Shown piece after piece: positions 1 through 12,030 of a DNA stretch of 64,000 nucleotides (position 1 is the first letter of the stretch; every line of letters starts with the position of its first letter). Source of the DNA: Pycnopodia helianthoides (taxonomy: Eukaryota > Echinodermata > Asteroidea > Forcipulatida > Asteriidae); NCBI GenBank assembly GCA_032158295.1, contig CM063246.1, positions 22,272,135 to 22,336,134 on the forward strand, read 5' to 3'. The position numbers were made by a program, and so were the translations under genes. Below the pieces are notes generated by a model that had not been told where the DNA came from, ran no database searches, and saw only the letters and a list, made by a program, of their open reading frames with translations.

Positions 1-895
1 TGTTGGAAATTTTGACAAAGTAGTCCACACGCGCCCAGCAATGGCGCCGGAAAAAGGCAAGTAGGCGTGGCTTAGACTAGCAACCGCCATGCAAATTAGT
101 ATGCTTGTGGTTTAGCCAATCGCCTTCAAGGGTTGGCAATAAGGGGCTCAGACTGCACATTGCTTGCTTAGCGGGTGTGCATTGCACAATGGGAGAAATA
201 ATTTTTAATGATAATGTTCTTATGAATGTTAATTTTGACTTCCAATTATGGCAATGATGGACCTAATGATATATAATGTGGCGAAATGATATGGCCTCTA
301 ACTCAGAAACTTACTTTGTTTGATTTGATTTTATAAATTGAATAGATCTTTATTCTTTGGTTTATTTTTGTTGAGACTGAGTTTCTACATTTTATTTTTA
401 GAATTTGTTTTTTGTTCTTTTTTAAACTTTACAAATTCTAACTAAACATAAGCAATAAAGCATTTATTTGTAAATACTCAAATGTTGTTTTTTTTATTCG
501 TAAGGAAATGAACTGCCAATAAATTAAAACAAATAAATAAAAAAACATGTTCATCGTCCTGCCTTTTTGAAAAAAAAGGAGGCAGGCCTGTTTTTTAAAT
601 ATTTTTTTTGGCCGCCCGACACATTTTTCAAGATAACCGACCGGGCAATTTTTCAAGATGGTTGCAAGCTTTTTTTTGTATGATTTTTTTCGATGTGCCA
701 AGTAAAAAATGACATGTTTTGTATTTTAGAATTGATTTTTTTCGTCAGAGATCGTTAAAGTAAAAAAAAATGTAAAAAAAGGAGGCGGCCTTTAAAAAGG
801 AAGCGGGCGGGGACGCTAAAATTTATTTATTTATTTTTTTGTTCATTTTGTGTTTTATAACAGAACTTTGCACTTTCTTGTATACTATTTTGCAG
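1..895 (+). other. Probable upstream intron or 5' region of the NFAT5-like gene
   Basis: No convincing exon is visible. The first 200 bases are less AT-rich and contain an octamer-like ATGCAAAT (about 90-97) and a CCAAT box near 116. The remainder is AT-rich with A/T homopolymers and ends in a pyrimidine-rich stretch and TTTTGCAG, the acceptor of the exon at 896. Whether the first part is a promoter or just intron cannot be decided here. Confidence 0.4.
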
Positions 896-961
896 GTTTC
901 TCATTTACCTTGGATAACAGCAGTAATATTCCTGGGAGTTTCGCTACCATTAAAGCTGATG
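896..961 (+). CDS. NFAT5: NFAT5-like, upstream internal exon (66 nt)
   Basis: It is flanked by TTTTGCAG and GTAAGT. Read with two leading bases belonging to an earlier codon, it is open and encodes [21 protein letters not shown], one residue over twenty, ending in phase 1. That joins in frame to the exon at 2343 and re-creates an Asp codon. Length and phase fit a real internal exon, but I do not recognise the peptide, so membership in this gene is inferred. Confidence 0.5.
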
Positions 962-3900
962 GTAAGTTGTCCGTTTTGAACGTTAATCTCAATACTTTTA
1001 TCTTAATTATTGGTGACAGATAATTGTTAAAATTTGTGTGTGTTTTTGTTTTTAAAGGCTTTTAAATACTATTTTATTTTGTTGAAGTGTACAAAGTCAC
1101 AGGCATCGACTAACTAAACCATGAAACCTTTATTTGTATTAGTTGTATGTTGCAAATGTGATTATTTAACTTGTACATGGTATTAATTGCACAGTTGGAC
1201 AATTTACATTAGACATCATTCCTTTTGCCAAAAGTGTTGATTAGGCTGCCTGGTTTATTTAGTATGCAGCAATCAAGTCCATATACTAATAAAACAAGTT
1301 TCTACTCGCTAGGTGAGTGAGAAATATTATGAATACTTTTTAAATGTGGAATTTAATTGCATTTTGGATAGAGTGCATTTTCCAAAGCTCCACATTTACC
1401 CCTTTTCTTCAATATTGTAGTATCAAAGCCATACTTTCATAAGATTGAGTGAAAATTTTGCTTGAAAGTTAGCAACTCATCATTTCGCAACTCCAAAGAT
1501 TTATATATAATTGACAAAACGTAATCTATGTATTTGTAATTTGGTAGATAGTGTGCATGCAAATGCATGAAAGCTGATATAAACATTTTGAATACTTCAA
1601 AAGTGAAAAAGCATTGGTAAAATTTTGACTGAACCCCTTTTATATTGGGCAAAAAAAAAAAAGCACACATGGGTACTATATAATATGACATTAAAACCAA
1701 AGAGAAATCAACATGTTTACTTCTACATTCTGTTTTTCGGGGAAAAAAGTTATGCAATTTCATGATAATGATATGGTTTCTGTAACGGGTTTGGAATTAA
1801 TGATGCCCCATCATTTTATCTGGTATAGCGAAAACACCAGCTTCACCATTTACAAAAATGTGTCGAAAGTCTTATTAATTGTGACTTGTTTGATTAATAA
1901 TATAACTGGGACTACCTACTTGGTATGGTGAATTGTTTTAGATAATAAAATTGTTTTACTTTGGCATGTATTAATTTTTAAATGTTGGTTATGTTAATAA
2001 AAACTTATGAGTCTTAACTTGATAAATTAACTGTGAGTTTATTGAGTGTTGAGAGTGAATTTGAAGATGCATTTGGTGTTGATTTCAGATTGCTTTGTAT
2101 GGAATCCTTTGTACTTCAAAATTTGAATCTACATACACGAAGAAGCTGTTACTTAAATTGTGGCAACTAAAAGTAACTAAAAATTTCTTTAGTAACTGAA
2201 ATTAACACCAAAGACCTTCCCACCACAAGTATTGTGTGAGGTGGTCTCACCCATAAAGGTAACCCTCAGGAAATGCTGTAGATTTTTAAGGACCCAACCT
2301 GATAGTCTCTGCCTTTGTGTCTGCATTTTATGAAATATCCAGATCTTACTATGAACGTGGCCACTTCAGACCAAACCTCAGTGAAGCCAGACACAGCTAA
2401 CTTGGCTCAATGTCAAGAATTTAACCCATTCTTGTCAAATGACAAGGTAAGTGACAGCTTGGCCCTACTCATGGCCAGCCAAATAACCCAGGGGTGCGAC
2501 ACTGATGTGGTCAACACGACAGAGGCTAACTCGTGCTCGTCCTTCTCTCCAATGTCTACTACATACTCGAGTGAACCTTCAAGTCCATTTAGCATGGACA
2601 GTTCCAGCATCGCATCATCTCCAATGACTGATGACACAAACCACCTCAGTTTTGATGAGGACACTATTGGCTCGCTTGCATCACTGTTGGAGGATGAAGC
2701 TAACAACAACGACCCAGGCTTTTGGGAAGAGGAGTCTAAAGTAAAAGTACAAAGGACTTCCTTTGCACACTTGTCACCAAGCTCTGTGTCCAATGTAGCA
2801 AGAAGTCCAGTGGACGGGTTCGACTTCGGGCTTGCGGTGTCTAGCCCCAGTTTCATGTGTACGAACTTTGGGGCTTCAACTGTAAAGAGCAACTCTCCTG
2901 TAACAAGTGAAAGACCAGACACAAGCAGGTACAGTTGCGATGTCCATCCTCGGGCCCATTCAATCTTAAAAAGATTCACATGTGAAGATTTCGAAATAAT
3001 TCACATGTGGATCTTTGTTTGGTTTGCACTTTTTAATACTGATCTCTCCACAGGTACAGTTTAATCTGCTTCTTGCTATGTATACTGACTTTTAAGATCA
3101 CCCTTTTACCAACAGCACAAAACAGTCATTACAGCGCAAATCTTCAAAAGCAGGCACAAGAAAACCACCCAGCTTAAACCTCAACTTCGCAAATTATGAT
3201 GAAAGTGTGGAAGTGTCCATATTGGTGCAGCCAGAGAAACATCATAGGGCAAGATATCTTACAGAGGGTAGCAGAGGGAGTGTCAAAGACGAGACACAAC
3301 AGTCGTTTCCCACCTTAAAGGTAACTTGCTTACTTTTATCCAAACCTTTTTGAAGTATTCATAACCCAATCAACAAACACTTAGATTAATTTGAATTGCC
3401 TCTGAACAGGCAGACTGTAATATTTGTGAATGTCATTTTTTTCTTTCAAAGCTGACTGGTTTGACTGACACAAAGGACAATGTGACGTTACATGTGTACG
3501 TAGCATCTGACCAAGGAAAAATCAAACCCCACGGCTACTACCAGGCATGCAAAGTAACTGGCAGAAATACAACACCGTGCAAAGAGATTGATGTTGATGG
3601 AACCACCGTCATTGAGATACCGTGGGAAACTGCTGACAAAATGGAAATGAGGTAAACTTTCACTTATTGTCTTGCATTCTAACGTCATAATAGCAAACAA
3701 CAATGTGACATGGAAATCACAACACAATGAGTTAGTTTCAGACCACTTATCATGTTGTCTCTTTTGTTGCTCTGTAGCATTGACTGTGTGGGAATTCTCA
3801 AGCTGAGGAATGCTGATGTTGAACAGAGAATTGGACTTGCAAGGTCGAAGAGGAAAAGTACTACTGTGCGTCTCGTGTTTAGAGTCTTCATCGAGAAACA

Positions 3901-6900
3901 AGATGGCACCATGCTCACATTGCAGCAAATTTCATCACCAATCTGTTGCAGTAAGTACAATATAAGATTCTAGAAAACTTAACTTTCAATTGGCAATATA
4001 CATATTCTCCTTAAATACATGATATCTCAATCAGAAGATAACTTCTAAGTACCTCTTTTTTTATCCAGCCCAACCACTCGGCCATCCAGAGATAGTCAAA
4101 AAGAGCCTGACCACCTGCTCAGTCAAGGGCGATGAAGAACTTTTCATCATTGGCAAGAACTTTATTGCCAAGCACACAAAAGTGAAATTACAAGAACTCT
4201 GCCCGCTGGGGAAGGTCCTTTGGGAAGGCAACTGTGAGATTGACAGAGCCCTCTTCCACAATGTAAGTTTTTACCACAATGTTGATTTTTTAAATCTTCT
4301 AATTCATTCATTGTTGTCTCTCTTGAAAGTTTTTACCAAGTTGTAAGCTTCTGTTCAATGCTAACCATAAATGTATGTTGCCTTTATTTTTGTAGACTCA
4401 CATTGTGTGTAGAATACCACCGTATAAAACACTAGATATTGAAAGACCGAAGGAAGTGTATCTGGTTGTTAGTAGTGGACCTAACAAAGCCAGTGAGCTG
4501 TACGCTCACCCAATCAACTATTTGCCTCTGAGTGGTAAGTACCACAATTTTGCCATGCCTGGCTGCAGTGAATTTTGATGGTCGTATTAAAACTTTCACT
4601 TGTGTCATCTTGATGAGATTCTTGCCATGTGTCTTAAAGTTTCTGAAAGAAAATTATAAAAATTGATAAAAGAATAACAAAACGGCAACTGAATTAAAAA
4701 AGCACAATCAATTTGAGGACTTGAGCCTGGCTCCTGAAATAAAGTTTAGTAGAATGAACATAATACTAAACGATTTTTGCCAATTGAGGAATAAGTACAG
4801 TGGAAGCAATTTTCCAGCTTTATTTTTTAGAATAAATTTGTGATAAGCTTTATATCGAGTTGGCTTCTAGTAAAAAATTGTCATTCCTATTGAAGAGAGA
4901 CACATGGGACACAGAGTGAAATTTTTCCTGGATTTGCAAGATGCATGAAGTAAAAATCATTGCAATTACAGCATTTAGAATTGGAAGGAAAAAAAATTAT
5001 TATTGTGATCATTTGTTGTTCACAAAAGTGACTATAAAAACCCCAATGCAAAAATAAAGTTTGGTCTAAAATCATATAAAGTAAAAAGATATGTAAATTA
5101 TGTCTTAAAACAATTGGGATCGAGATGAAGTGTCATTCGGTTTTAAAGATGCACTTTAAAAAAGTTGACGAGCAATTGAATGAAAAATAATTGCTGTAAT
5201 TGGAATGCATGCATTTTTGTTTAAAATAACCCATAGCAAAAAAAAACTAAGCAGGATTTGATACAGATTTTCACCTAAAAGGCTACTTAAACTTATAGGT
5301 TTTGTCATATTTTTGTTTGCCTTTATAAAGTTGGTGATAGAGAAGAAATTGTGAATTTCATTTTGGCAATTATTCCTTTATTGCATGAAGCGTACATGGT
5401 CACAATTTACCATTAAAGTAAAAATGAGAACATATCAATTGTGGAATTGGGGGAGTTCGTAGTTAACTCCCACAACAAAATTTAACTCCCACAACAAAAA
5501 TTAACTCCCACAACAAAGAGTCGCACATTGCTTTACCAAATCCTGCTTTGTTTTTATTGCATTGTTGTTGAAACTTGTAAATCCAATACGACCTTGTTTC
5601 CATTGAAAATGTTGGTTTTATTGCATCAACTATTCACCCCAAAATCCTTTTGTTAAGATGTCAGTAATGAAGAAAGAAATTGAATCTCTGTTTATCAAAA
5701 ATGTCAAAAGTGTTTCTTTTTAAAACACATCAATTGAGGAATCTCTAAAATGTTATCAATTTTGCAGCTGAATAGTTAATGCAATAAACACAAATCTGAA
5801 AAATCTATACTATGTATTAAATGATCGGTGTTAAACCTGTTCAAAACCGTTTTTGAAACACTTGCAATAAAATGATCAAATCGAAAAATTTAGTCAATCA
5901 TTTTCATTAGAATTCAAGAGTTGGAATAAAGGTGAAACTTCAATTGAGAGATGTTCGGCCTGAAAGGAGTAGCTTTTATTGCAACCACCATACCAAAGAG
6001 ATTCGTGAAATTTCTATTAAACAGGATTAACATTGACCATTGGGGAAAAGTTCAATCAAATAAAAAATGCTTTACAGACCATCTCTGTTGGGATTCAAAT
6101 GAATTTCATTAACATTTATGTTCTTCTTAAACTCTTTACTTAATGCATCAACAGCTGGCCAAGCATAAACACATTTGCTTACCACAAGTTCAACATAATC
6201 AACTAATTGATGGTGAAGAATTAGTAGTCAAGTACAAGTTCTTCATTTTGGTGAACTATCAATACTTGTTTTCTTGCTTTAAACACATTTGGAGGAGGCG
6301 TAGCGATTGGCTGGCACCCCTTAAACGGACATGCTGAATTTGGATTTTAAAATATTCTGTAAAGCATTCTTTATTTGCATGTTATCATTGTCCAAACATA
6401 ATTCCCATGTAGTTGCCCCTGGGATGGATACTTAATGAACTGGGGGTGGGTTTTATTCATAAAGTGAACTCTGCTCTTCCCTTCAGATTTGTTTGCCCTC
6501 GCGGCATAAAGCACACATTGTGCTGTGCTTCCCATAGCACTTGGCTGCGGCGTTAACTTGCCGTTAACGTTCATCCAGACCCGCAGTTGGATCACGGCTC
6601 AACAGTACAGTACAGTCAAATATCTTTGGTTATTGTTACTGAAATCTATGCTTGGTGTGGCTGAGAAAGGCATAAGGAAAACATTAGTGCTGATGCTAGT
6701 TGCTGAACCACTGTTAAACCTTTTGTTACAATCCTTTTACTTTTATGAAGCTATTTGGCCATGAGTCTGTTTCAGCCATGTTAATAAGATGACTTTTTAT
6801 GAAAGTCTCCATCAGCATTATAGTTTTGTTTTGCTTTGCTACCCAAACAAAGGTTGATGTACTGAAATACTATTCAAACTACTTTTGAAAATGGCTTAAA

Positions 6901-8947
6901 GTAGTTTCAAATTGACTCAAATTCAACCAAAATTGACAAATCGGGCATTTAATTTAGTATCTTAAGTGAATCTGTGAATATATTTGACAAAGTTTTTAAA
7001 GAGACATTCATTGAAATTCCTACAAACTGAGCTGTTCTGCTAGGGAGAAATAGTGCTTTTAAGTTATACATTTTGATGTGTTTTGCGGAACATTAACATT
7101 TGGGAATAGTAGTAGCAGAGACTTGGCCTAGTAAAGGCTTATTGACGCAAACTTTGATTTTTTTGCAGAAAGGAAGAAGCTTGGACCACATCGTAACTTA
7201 ATATTTCCCCAGCAGGTTCTATACACCCAGTTGCCGATGAAGGTCGTCTATGCTATAGTTTTCCTCTTGACCATGACTGAACCTTCTAGAACAGAATCAA
7301 AATGAAATTTCAAATATCTGATCAAAACAAATTCAAAGAGAACGTGATATGATATGTGCATGATTTGGTCACTTCAGTAATCTCAAAAACGCATTAGTTG
7401 TGAACCATTGGTGTCTTAAATCTTGAGGCAAATATTCACTTTATACATTTAAGGTGTTGGTAATTTAAAGAGTAGACAATTAGTTCAGGTTTCAAAATCA
7501 GACCCTGCCTCAAGATTTGACTGGTTGCATGACACGCATCCCCACAGGCTGTGAAATTTGTGTGAGCTGTTTGCGATTCGAATTGGAATCAAACAGAAGT
7601 TTTTATTAGAGAAATTTTATTTTATGGTTGCTTTATCATATCAAGAAAATTTAGTCTAGAAGGCGCACAAGAGAAACATTTTGTCTGCTGATATTGTGTG
7701 AGATTTTTGTGTGAATTGATTGTATCATCTGCTTTGTGTTCCTTCAGACTTATCGTCAGTGTTTAATGCGTGGGAAGGACACTAAGAAATACATACACTT
7801 GGGGGAAAATATCTGAACAAGGAACACACAAAAAGCATTGATGATAGAATTTTTTCTGACTTGGACAATCTGTCTCTACTTGTGTGTCATGAGCCTGTGG
7901 GACATGCAAGATTTTCACTGTCCGAGTGAATAGTTTGTTGAAAACTTGAATCTTTACAGTTTGGCTCAAAATTTTCGATGGTATATTTTGATTTTGTTTT
8001 AGAGATTCGACATGACATTGAACCCCTACCTCTTTATTTCCTTCTTATTTCAAAACGAGCATTATCTCCTTGCTAATGTATTTTATTCCCACCTTTTTAC
8101 AGAAACTGAGAGGAAGCCAGATAGTATTCCTGCACATTCACTCTTGAGCAATACAAAAGGTGAGATATTTAGTGTGCTATGAGTTCGTCATTTATAATCC
8201 AGAAATAATCAAGTTGCTCTTTTAAGGTGCATGATTTGCAAACAAAAATGTCTTTTAAGTTAAACCTGAAATTGCTATAGTTTAAAGGGAATGATGTTCG
8301 CAAGTAAACATAATCACTAAATTGTGAAATACTTTGTTTTATGGTTTGATCAGTGTCCAGTATCCTTGAATCTGGTGAGGCTGTCTTGTCTACCATGGAG
8401 AGAATCCCCTCAAAACCACAGGAGGTAACGCCAACTTGCAAGATTGATAGACAGACGAGCTTTGCCGACACGTTACGGGCTGCTGCTCAACTTGAGCTGG
8501 TTCACCCCGGTCTTCTTGCCAAGCTAGCTCTCCATGAGCCGAATGCACCCACTCTTCTTGGTAGGTTGGAAACAGTTTTTTATTTTAGGGTCGGCCGCAG
8601 GTTTTCTGGGACATGTCTTCGTCCTCGCCTTCACAAGACACTAATCATGTTTTAACCACACTTTTCTAGGTTTTTTATCTGAAACGACCAAGACTGGAGC
8701 TTCAACTGCTGATCAAAGTGTATTGCAACAGCTAATCGAGTTGGGCATAGTTGGCGTTGTACAGACTAATAATGATGTGGTAACTGTAAACATTGAGGAA
8801 AATGGGGTTGTTTTAGAGGAAGAGACATGCCAAGAAGCATCTGGAGAAGAGGTTAACTTCCTTCTTAACTGTTGGTGTGATGAATCCCAACCAAGTGATG
8901 TTGTCAATGACGTTACATTGGATGATGGTATGATAGCATATATATAA
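896..8947 (+). CDS. NFAT5: NFAT5-like Rel-homology transcription factor (5'-truncated by window edge, multi-exon)
   Basis: Coding exons read at 896-961, 2343-2928, 3116-3320, 3452-3651, 3778-3950, 4069-4262, 4396-4534, 8103-8159, 8354-8560 and 8670-8947. All junctions are GT..AG with matching phases and give about 700 residues before the TAA at 8945. An N-terminal Ser/Pro-rich region (residues 22-216 of the partial protein) precedes the Rel homology DNA-binding domain (about 248-410) and an IPT/TIG dimerisation domain (about 411-520). The recognition-loop motif [15 protein letters not shown] (261-275) is the NFAT5 version; NFAT1-4 carry a different sequence there. No calcineurin-docking PxIxIT motif is visible, which also fits NFAT5, a factor known to respond to hypertonicity and acting as a nuclear dimer. 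The tail after the RHR is only about 180 residues and has no Gln-rich activation region, far shorter than vertebrate NFAT5. The first exon(s) lie upstream; translation could alternatively start at the ATG at 2351. Confidence 0.9.
962..2342 (+). other. NFAT5-like intron
   Basis: AT-rich sequence with no recognisable gene. Small open frames at 1437-1763 (-) and 1713-1931 (+) have no family features. Confidence 0.5.
2343..2928 (+). CDS. NFAT5: NFAT5-like exon, Ser/Pro-rich N-terminal regulatory region
   Basis: The acceptor is AATATCCAG and the donor CAG|GTACAG, phases 1 in and 2 out. It encodes about 195 residues rich in Ser, Asp and Thr with several Ser-Pro dipeptides (FSPMST, SSPFSM, SSPMTD, LSPSSV, RSPVDG) and an acidic stretch [20 protein letters not shown]. 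This is the kind of regulatory region that precedes the Rel domain in NFAT proteins. The open frame runs on past 2928 to 3064, but only the 2928 donor is in phase with the next exon. Confidence 0.8.
3116..3320 (+). CDS. NFAT5: NFAT5-like exon, start of Rel homology domain
   Basis: Phases 2 in and 0 out. It encodes a basic linker ([12 protein letters not shown]) and then the first Rel-homology strands with [19 protein letters not shown] and SRGSVKD. The Arg, Tyr and Glu of this loop are the DNA-contacting residues in the family. Confidence 0.92.
3452..3651 (+). CDS. NFAT5: NFAT5-like exon, Rel homology domain middle part
   Basis: Phases 0 in and 2 out. It contains [20 protein letters not shown] followed by [12 protein letters not shown], highly conserved in NFAT5 Rel domains. 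The donor AG|GTAAAC splits a Ser codon completed by the next exon. Confidence 0.92.
3778..3950 (+). CDS. NFAT5: NFAT5-like exon, end of the DNA-binding Rel domain
   Basis: Encodes [20 protein letters not shown], a basic ARSKRKST segment and [14 protein letters not shown], ending SSPICC. This is the classic conserved core of the NFAT Rel homology domain. The donor is GTAAGT. Confidence 0.93.
4069..4262 (+). CDS. NFAT5: NFAT5-like exon, IPT/TIG domain first half
   Basis: Begins [20 protein letters not shown], then [12 protein letters not shown], the start of the IPT/TIG fold that mediates dimerisation. The acceptor TTTATCCAG joins in phase 1, and the exon ends in phase 0 at AAT|GTAAGT. Confidence 0.92.
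4396..4534 (+). CDS. NFAT5: NFAT5-like exon, IPT/TIG domain second half
   Basis: Encodes [20 protein letters not shown] and [20 protein letters not shown], matching the end of the Rel C-terminal domain. It ends in phase 1 at a strong GTAAGT donor. Confidence 0.9.
5463..5517 (+). repeat. 18-bp tandem repeat, 3 copies
   Basis: Three near-identical units of TTAACTCCCACAACAAAA in a row inside the long intron. Confidence 0.8.
7169..7192 (+). CDS. NFAT5: Candidate 24-nt cassette microexon of the NFAT5-like gene
   Basis: Flanked by a strong pyrimidine tract plus TTTTTTGCAG and by GTAACT. At 24 nt it preserves the phase-1 reading frame and would insert eight basic residues (about ERKKLGPH) before the exon at 8103. 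Read through without splicing, the frame stops at TGA near 7302. The phase fit and acceptor support it; nothing else does. Confidence 0.3.
8103..8159 (+). CDS. NFAT5: NFAT5-like exon after the Rel region (57 nt)
   Basis: The acceptor is CTTTTTACAG and the donor AAAAG|GTGAGA, phase 1 on both sides. It encodes [18 protein letters not shown], a short polar linker. The phase match with the exons at 4396 and 8354 is the main support. Confidence 0.75.
8354..8560 (+). CDS. NFAT5: NFAT5-like C-terminal exon (207 nt)
   Basis: Phase 1 in and out, donor CTTG|GTAGGT. It encodes [20 protein letters not shown], then [20 protein letters not shown], a likely amphipathic helical segment. I recognise no domain, and the vertebrate Gln-rich activation region is absent. 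Confidence 0.75.
8670..8947 (+). CDS. NFAT5: NFAT5-like terminal coding exon
   Basis: The acceptor is CTTTTCTAG. It continues in phase with [20 protein letters not shown], a Glu-rich acidic stretch ([20 protein letters not shown]) and a stop at 8945-8947. The acidic, hydrophobic character suits a short transactivation tail. A cryptic donor GATG|GTATGA just before the stop could splice to 10293, where the frame would end after about seven codons; the two endings would differ little. Confidence 0.75.
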
Positions 8948-9334
8948 CCAAAAGAAAGCTACAAAACCCCTGTGTGTAGCATCTTTAACTGTAACCTTTG
9001 TCTTTTCTTAACCACTTTGTTGGCGTTCATATCATAAACTCATCAAGGGGATGTAAACATTGGTGTCTGCTCTGCAGATCATTTTCATTTTTTTATTTGT
9101 GACAAATTCGGAAACAAAACTTTTGAAGGGAACAAAAGGTACTTTGCAATGCATGAAATAAAAATAGTGACTGTCGTTTTACTTCCCAGGCACAGTTTAT
9201 ACAATTGTATGTTAGAACCAAGCATGGTGTCAATAGTATTTTGTTTTAAGTAATTTGGTAGGAAGCAGCTACACACAACAAGCATTATAAGTTTGCAACT
9301 TTGTGAAAAAAGACACAAAAACTTGGGTCACTTG

Positions 9335-9340
9335 AATAAA
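9335..9340 (+). terminator. Candidate proximal poly(A) signal, NFAT5-like
   Basis: Canonical AATAAA about 390 bases after the stop codon. Others occur at 9157 and 11989, so which is used is unknown. Confidence 0.35.
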
Positions 9341-11988
9341 ATTAACTTTAGTACATTGCTAAAATTGATGAGCTGTGTGTAGCTGTCTATACCAGACTCT
9401 AGTTACCCAATGTTTTATTCACCCTTCTAATACATATAAATTTTGGTGTCTGTAGATTTAGATTTAGATGTAGATGTAAGAGTATGTTGTATAGGCTCCA
9501 GTAAGTAATGACAGTAAAGGCAAGTTCTAACCTAAAACTGGAGACTTGTTTTTACGAAGCTGTTTTTTTGTCTGGCAAAAACCAAGACTAAATTCCTAAA
9601 CTTGAGTTCGCATCAGTTTTTCAGGTTGTTGCTGTCTGTTTAGACAGCCATTTTAAAAGTGTTGACAAAGTCTTTTTAATTATTAATTTTTTTAAATTGT
9701 TCATTTGCTTACCGCACATTGTTTTTCCTTTCTTTTTACACAGCTAAAAAACAGACTGTTTACACATGTTAGTTTTCTTTGCAGTACGCTTAGAACCGAA
9801 GGTGTGACTTAATTTGCACATCAGTGTCAGTGGTATGGTGCAAAGGCAAGACTTTGCTTGTCATCTCATACTGATAATTCATAACCAAGACGTTGTTTGT
9901 CATCTCAAATTGATAATTTATAATGCTTAAGATGTTAATGTTATAAAGACCTGAGTATTGTACTAAAAACCCTGAAACTAATGCAAGATTTCAGGGCATT
10001 GGGTGAGAAATACTCTCTGTAACATTGTCTTGATCACGTTTCTATCTTAATCTTTGTTTCTTTTCAATAGGGAAGATGACCCAAACTATTAAAACCCATT
10101 TTTGTTTTTGCTCTAACTAGTATTCTAAGAGCTGTCAGAAGTTGCCGTCTTTCTGCCGCATATTGTTCATTTATTCTGAATGAATGAATGAACTTGTCCT
10201 TCAGATTTTGTGGCTTCTGCTCACCTCTTGGGTTATCTCATTTTTGATTTTGGGAATCTAATTTTTACCATCATTTTATTTTCTTCTCCAGTGTCGTCGG
10301 TGTTATCACTTTAGTGTTTAGTGTGCACGACGGAGACGATGGCCAGCTGAACAGTGGGATGTGACAACCTGTCTGGAGGTATGCTGAAGGAAAAGAAGAG
10401 CACTGTACATAATGTATATCATACACGTGTAAATACAAGTGTATATTTTTCTTGTATTGTCGGAGATGTGTGTACATAGTAAAATGAACCTTGAACATCA
10501 CAACAAATACCAGTTGAAATCATTTCTAGCTTGCAGTCACATTACATCACTACAACTCCAAGCACAAAACTTTAAAAATACCGGTCAATGTCGGAACATT
10601 TTGTCTGGAGTTCTGGCTCAAAACACTTTTGCAATTACCATGCTAAATTGAAAGTACACCATGTGAACTCAAAGTCGCTGTAAAAAAAAGAGAGAAGATG
10701 CAACAAAGACTTATAATTATTTGAAATCGTTTTCATTTTTTTAAACAAATGGATAACTTATTTATTTAACCGAAACACTGTTTTTGTATTAAATGGCTTT
10801 TTTTGTACTGCTAGCGGTTACTAAACGTAAAACTAAACTTGTTTTTGAGAAAAACTGTGGAAGAGATAACCCTTTCTGTTGCATGGCAAAGGAAGGAAAC
10901 TTACCATGTACATATCATATGCAGAGGAAAACACTGGAATGTACTCAAATTATACTTAAAATTTGACTGATTTTTAGTTGACATATAACATTGAAAATGT
11001 GGAAAATTTCATTTCAAAATGTACTCTTCAAAGGCATTTGTCTTTAGATGTTAAGATTCCATCAAGTGAAATGGTTGAGCTGCTGTACTTGCTTTGCTCC
11101 ACTAAACAAGTTTGGTTTCACCTCGACATCCAATGTCTCTTGCCACTGTTGTTTGTAACAGCATCTTGTGTTCACGCTTATGTTTCCAGTACAGAAAACG
11201 GTTTACTTTGCTTAATGTTCACTTCCATTCATTCATCTGTTACGTTTTCAGTTTTTTTGATTGTTTATCCAATGGTTTAAAATCATTGTCCGTCCCTCTA
11301 CCAAACTAGAGCGTTCAATCAGTTTTTCCATTTGATTTAGATATTCTTTCATGCCCTAGCAATCTTCTAAATGACATTGGACTTAACCCAGATCCAAGTA
11401 GTATATCATTATTACATGAACCCCAATATTAAAGTATATTTTGTTATACATAAAATCAATGTAGCCTTCTGAATATAGTGATTTATTGTACACAAGCTGA
11501 TTTAATATTGGTTATTGTCAAGACATTCTGAATGAGAAAGATATTTTCAGAGGCTTTTTCGTTGAATTTCATCCAGATTATGGGAGAATATAACCTGAAA
11601 AAATAGATGTGTACAATGCCTTTTATTTTGCCATTCGTTCTGAGAACCATTTCTCACTACTAAAATTTACAACAGGGTATTGTAAAACATGTTATTTTGA
11701 AATCTTATTATTTTTTTCCCCGAAATACTTTTGATCACTTTGGTTACAAAGTCTTATCAATCACAACCCTCTTTATGATAACAATTGTGTACCTTCCCTG
11801 GCGATGTGAAAAATAACGAAGTTAGGGACTGGTATTAAAAGTAAACTACAAATGATTAAACACTTAATCCTCCATGAATATTATGATCACAAAGTAGTTC
11901 TTTATAATCTTTGTTTTTCGAAACATCACCTAGTTTTATCTGTGTGCTTGTTTGTATGGAGCTGTATTAACTGCGTTGACATCAGTTG

Positions 11989-11994
11989 AATAAA
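11989..11994 (+). terminator. Candidate distal poly(A) signal, NFAT5-like
   Basis: AATAAA in ..GTTGAATAAATGAAG.., followed within 30-60 bases by T- and GT-rich sequence. It is the last good signal before METTL3. Confidence 0.4.
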
Positions 11995-12030
11995 TGAAGT
12001 AAGAAACCAAAACAACTTGACTGAATTTTT

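Larger units (their letters stand above)
4535..8102 (+). other. Long NFAT5-like intron with a short tandem repeat
   Basis: About 3.6 kb, AT-rich, with no independent gene visible. A candidate microexon lies at 7169-7192 and a triple 18-bp repeat at 5463-5517. Small open frames at 6143-6764 show no family signature. Confidence 0.5.
8948..12030 (+). other. Probable 3' UTR and downstream flank of the NFAT5-like gene
   Basis: No convincing coding sequence. AATAAA hexamers lie at 9157, 9335 and 11989, the last followed by a GT/T-rich stretch. A pyrimidine-rich acceptor-like site ends at about 10292. The long AT-rich run up to 11989 would fit a long 3' UTR such as NFAT5 genes often have, but RNA evidence is needed. 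Confidence 0.45.

Noticed and set aside
2413..2979. 188-codon open frame on the - strand
   Set aside because: It is the shadow of the NFAT5-like exon 2 on the opposite strand; codon use and homology support the + strand.
3054..3064. Alternative donor CACAG|GTACAG at the end of the 2315-3064 frame
   Set aside because: It would be out of phase with the next exon, whereas the donor at 2929 is in phase.
5463..5517. CRISPR-like spaced repeat
   Set aside because: Only three contiguous units without spacers in a eukaryotic intron.
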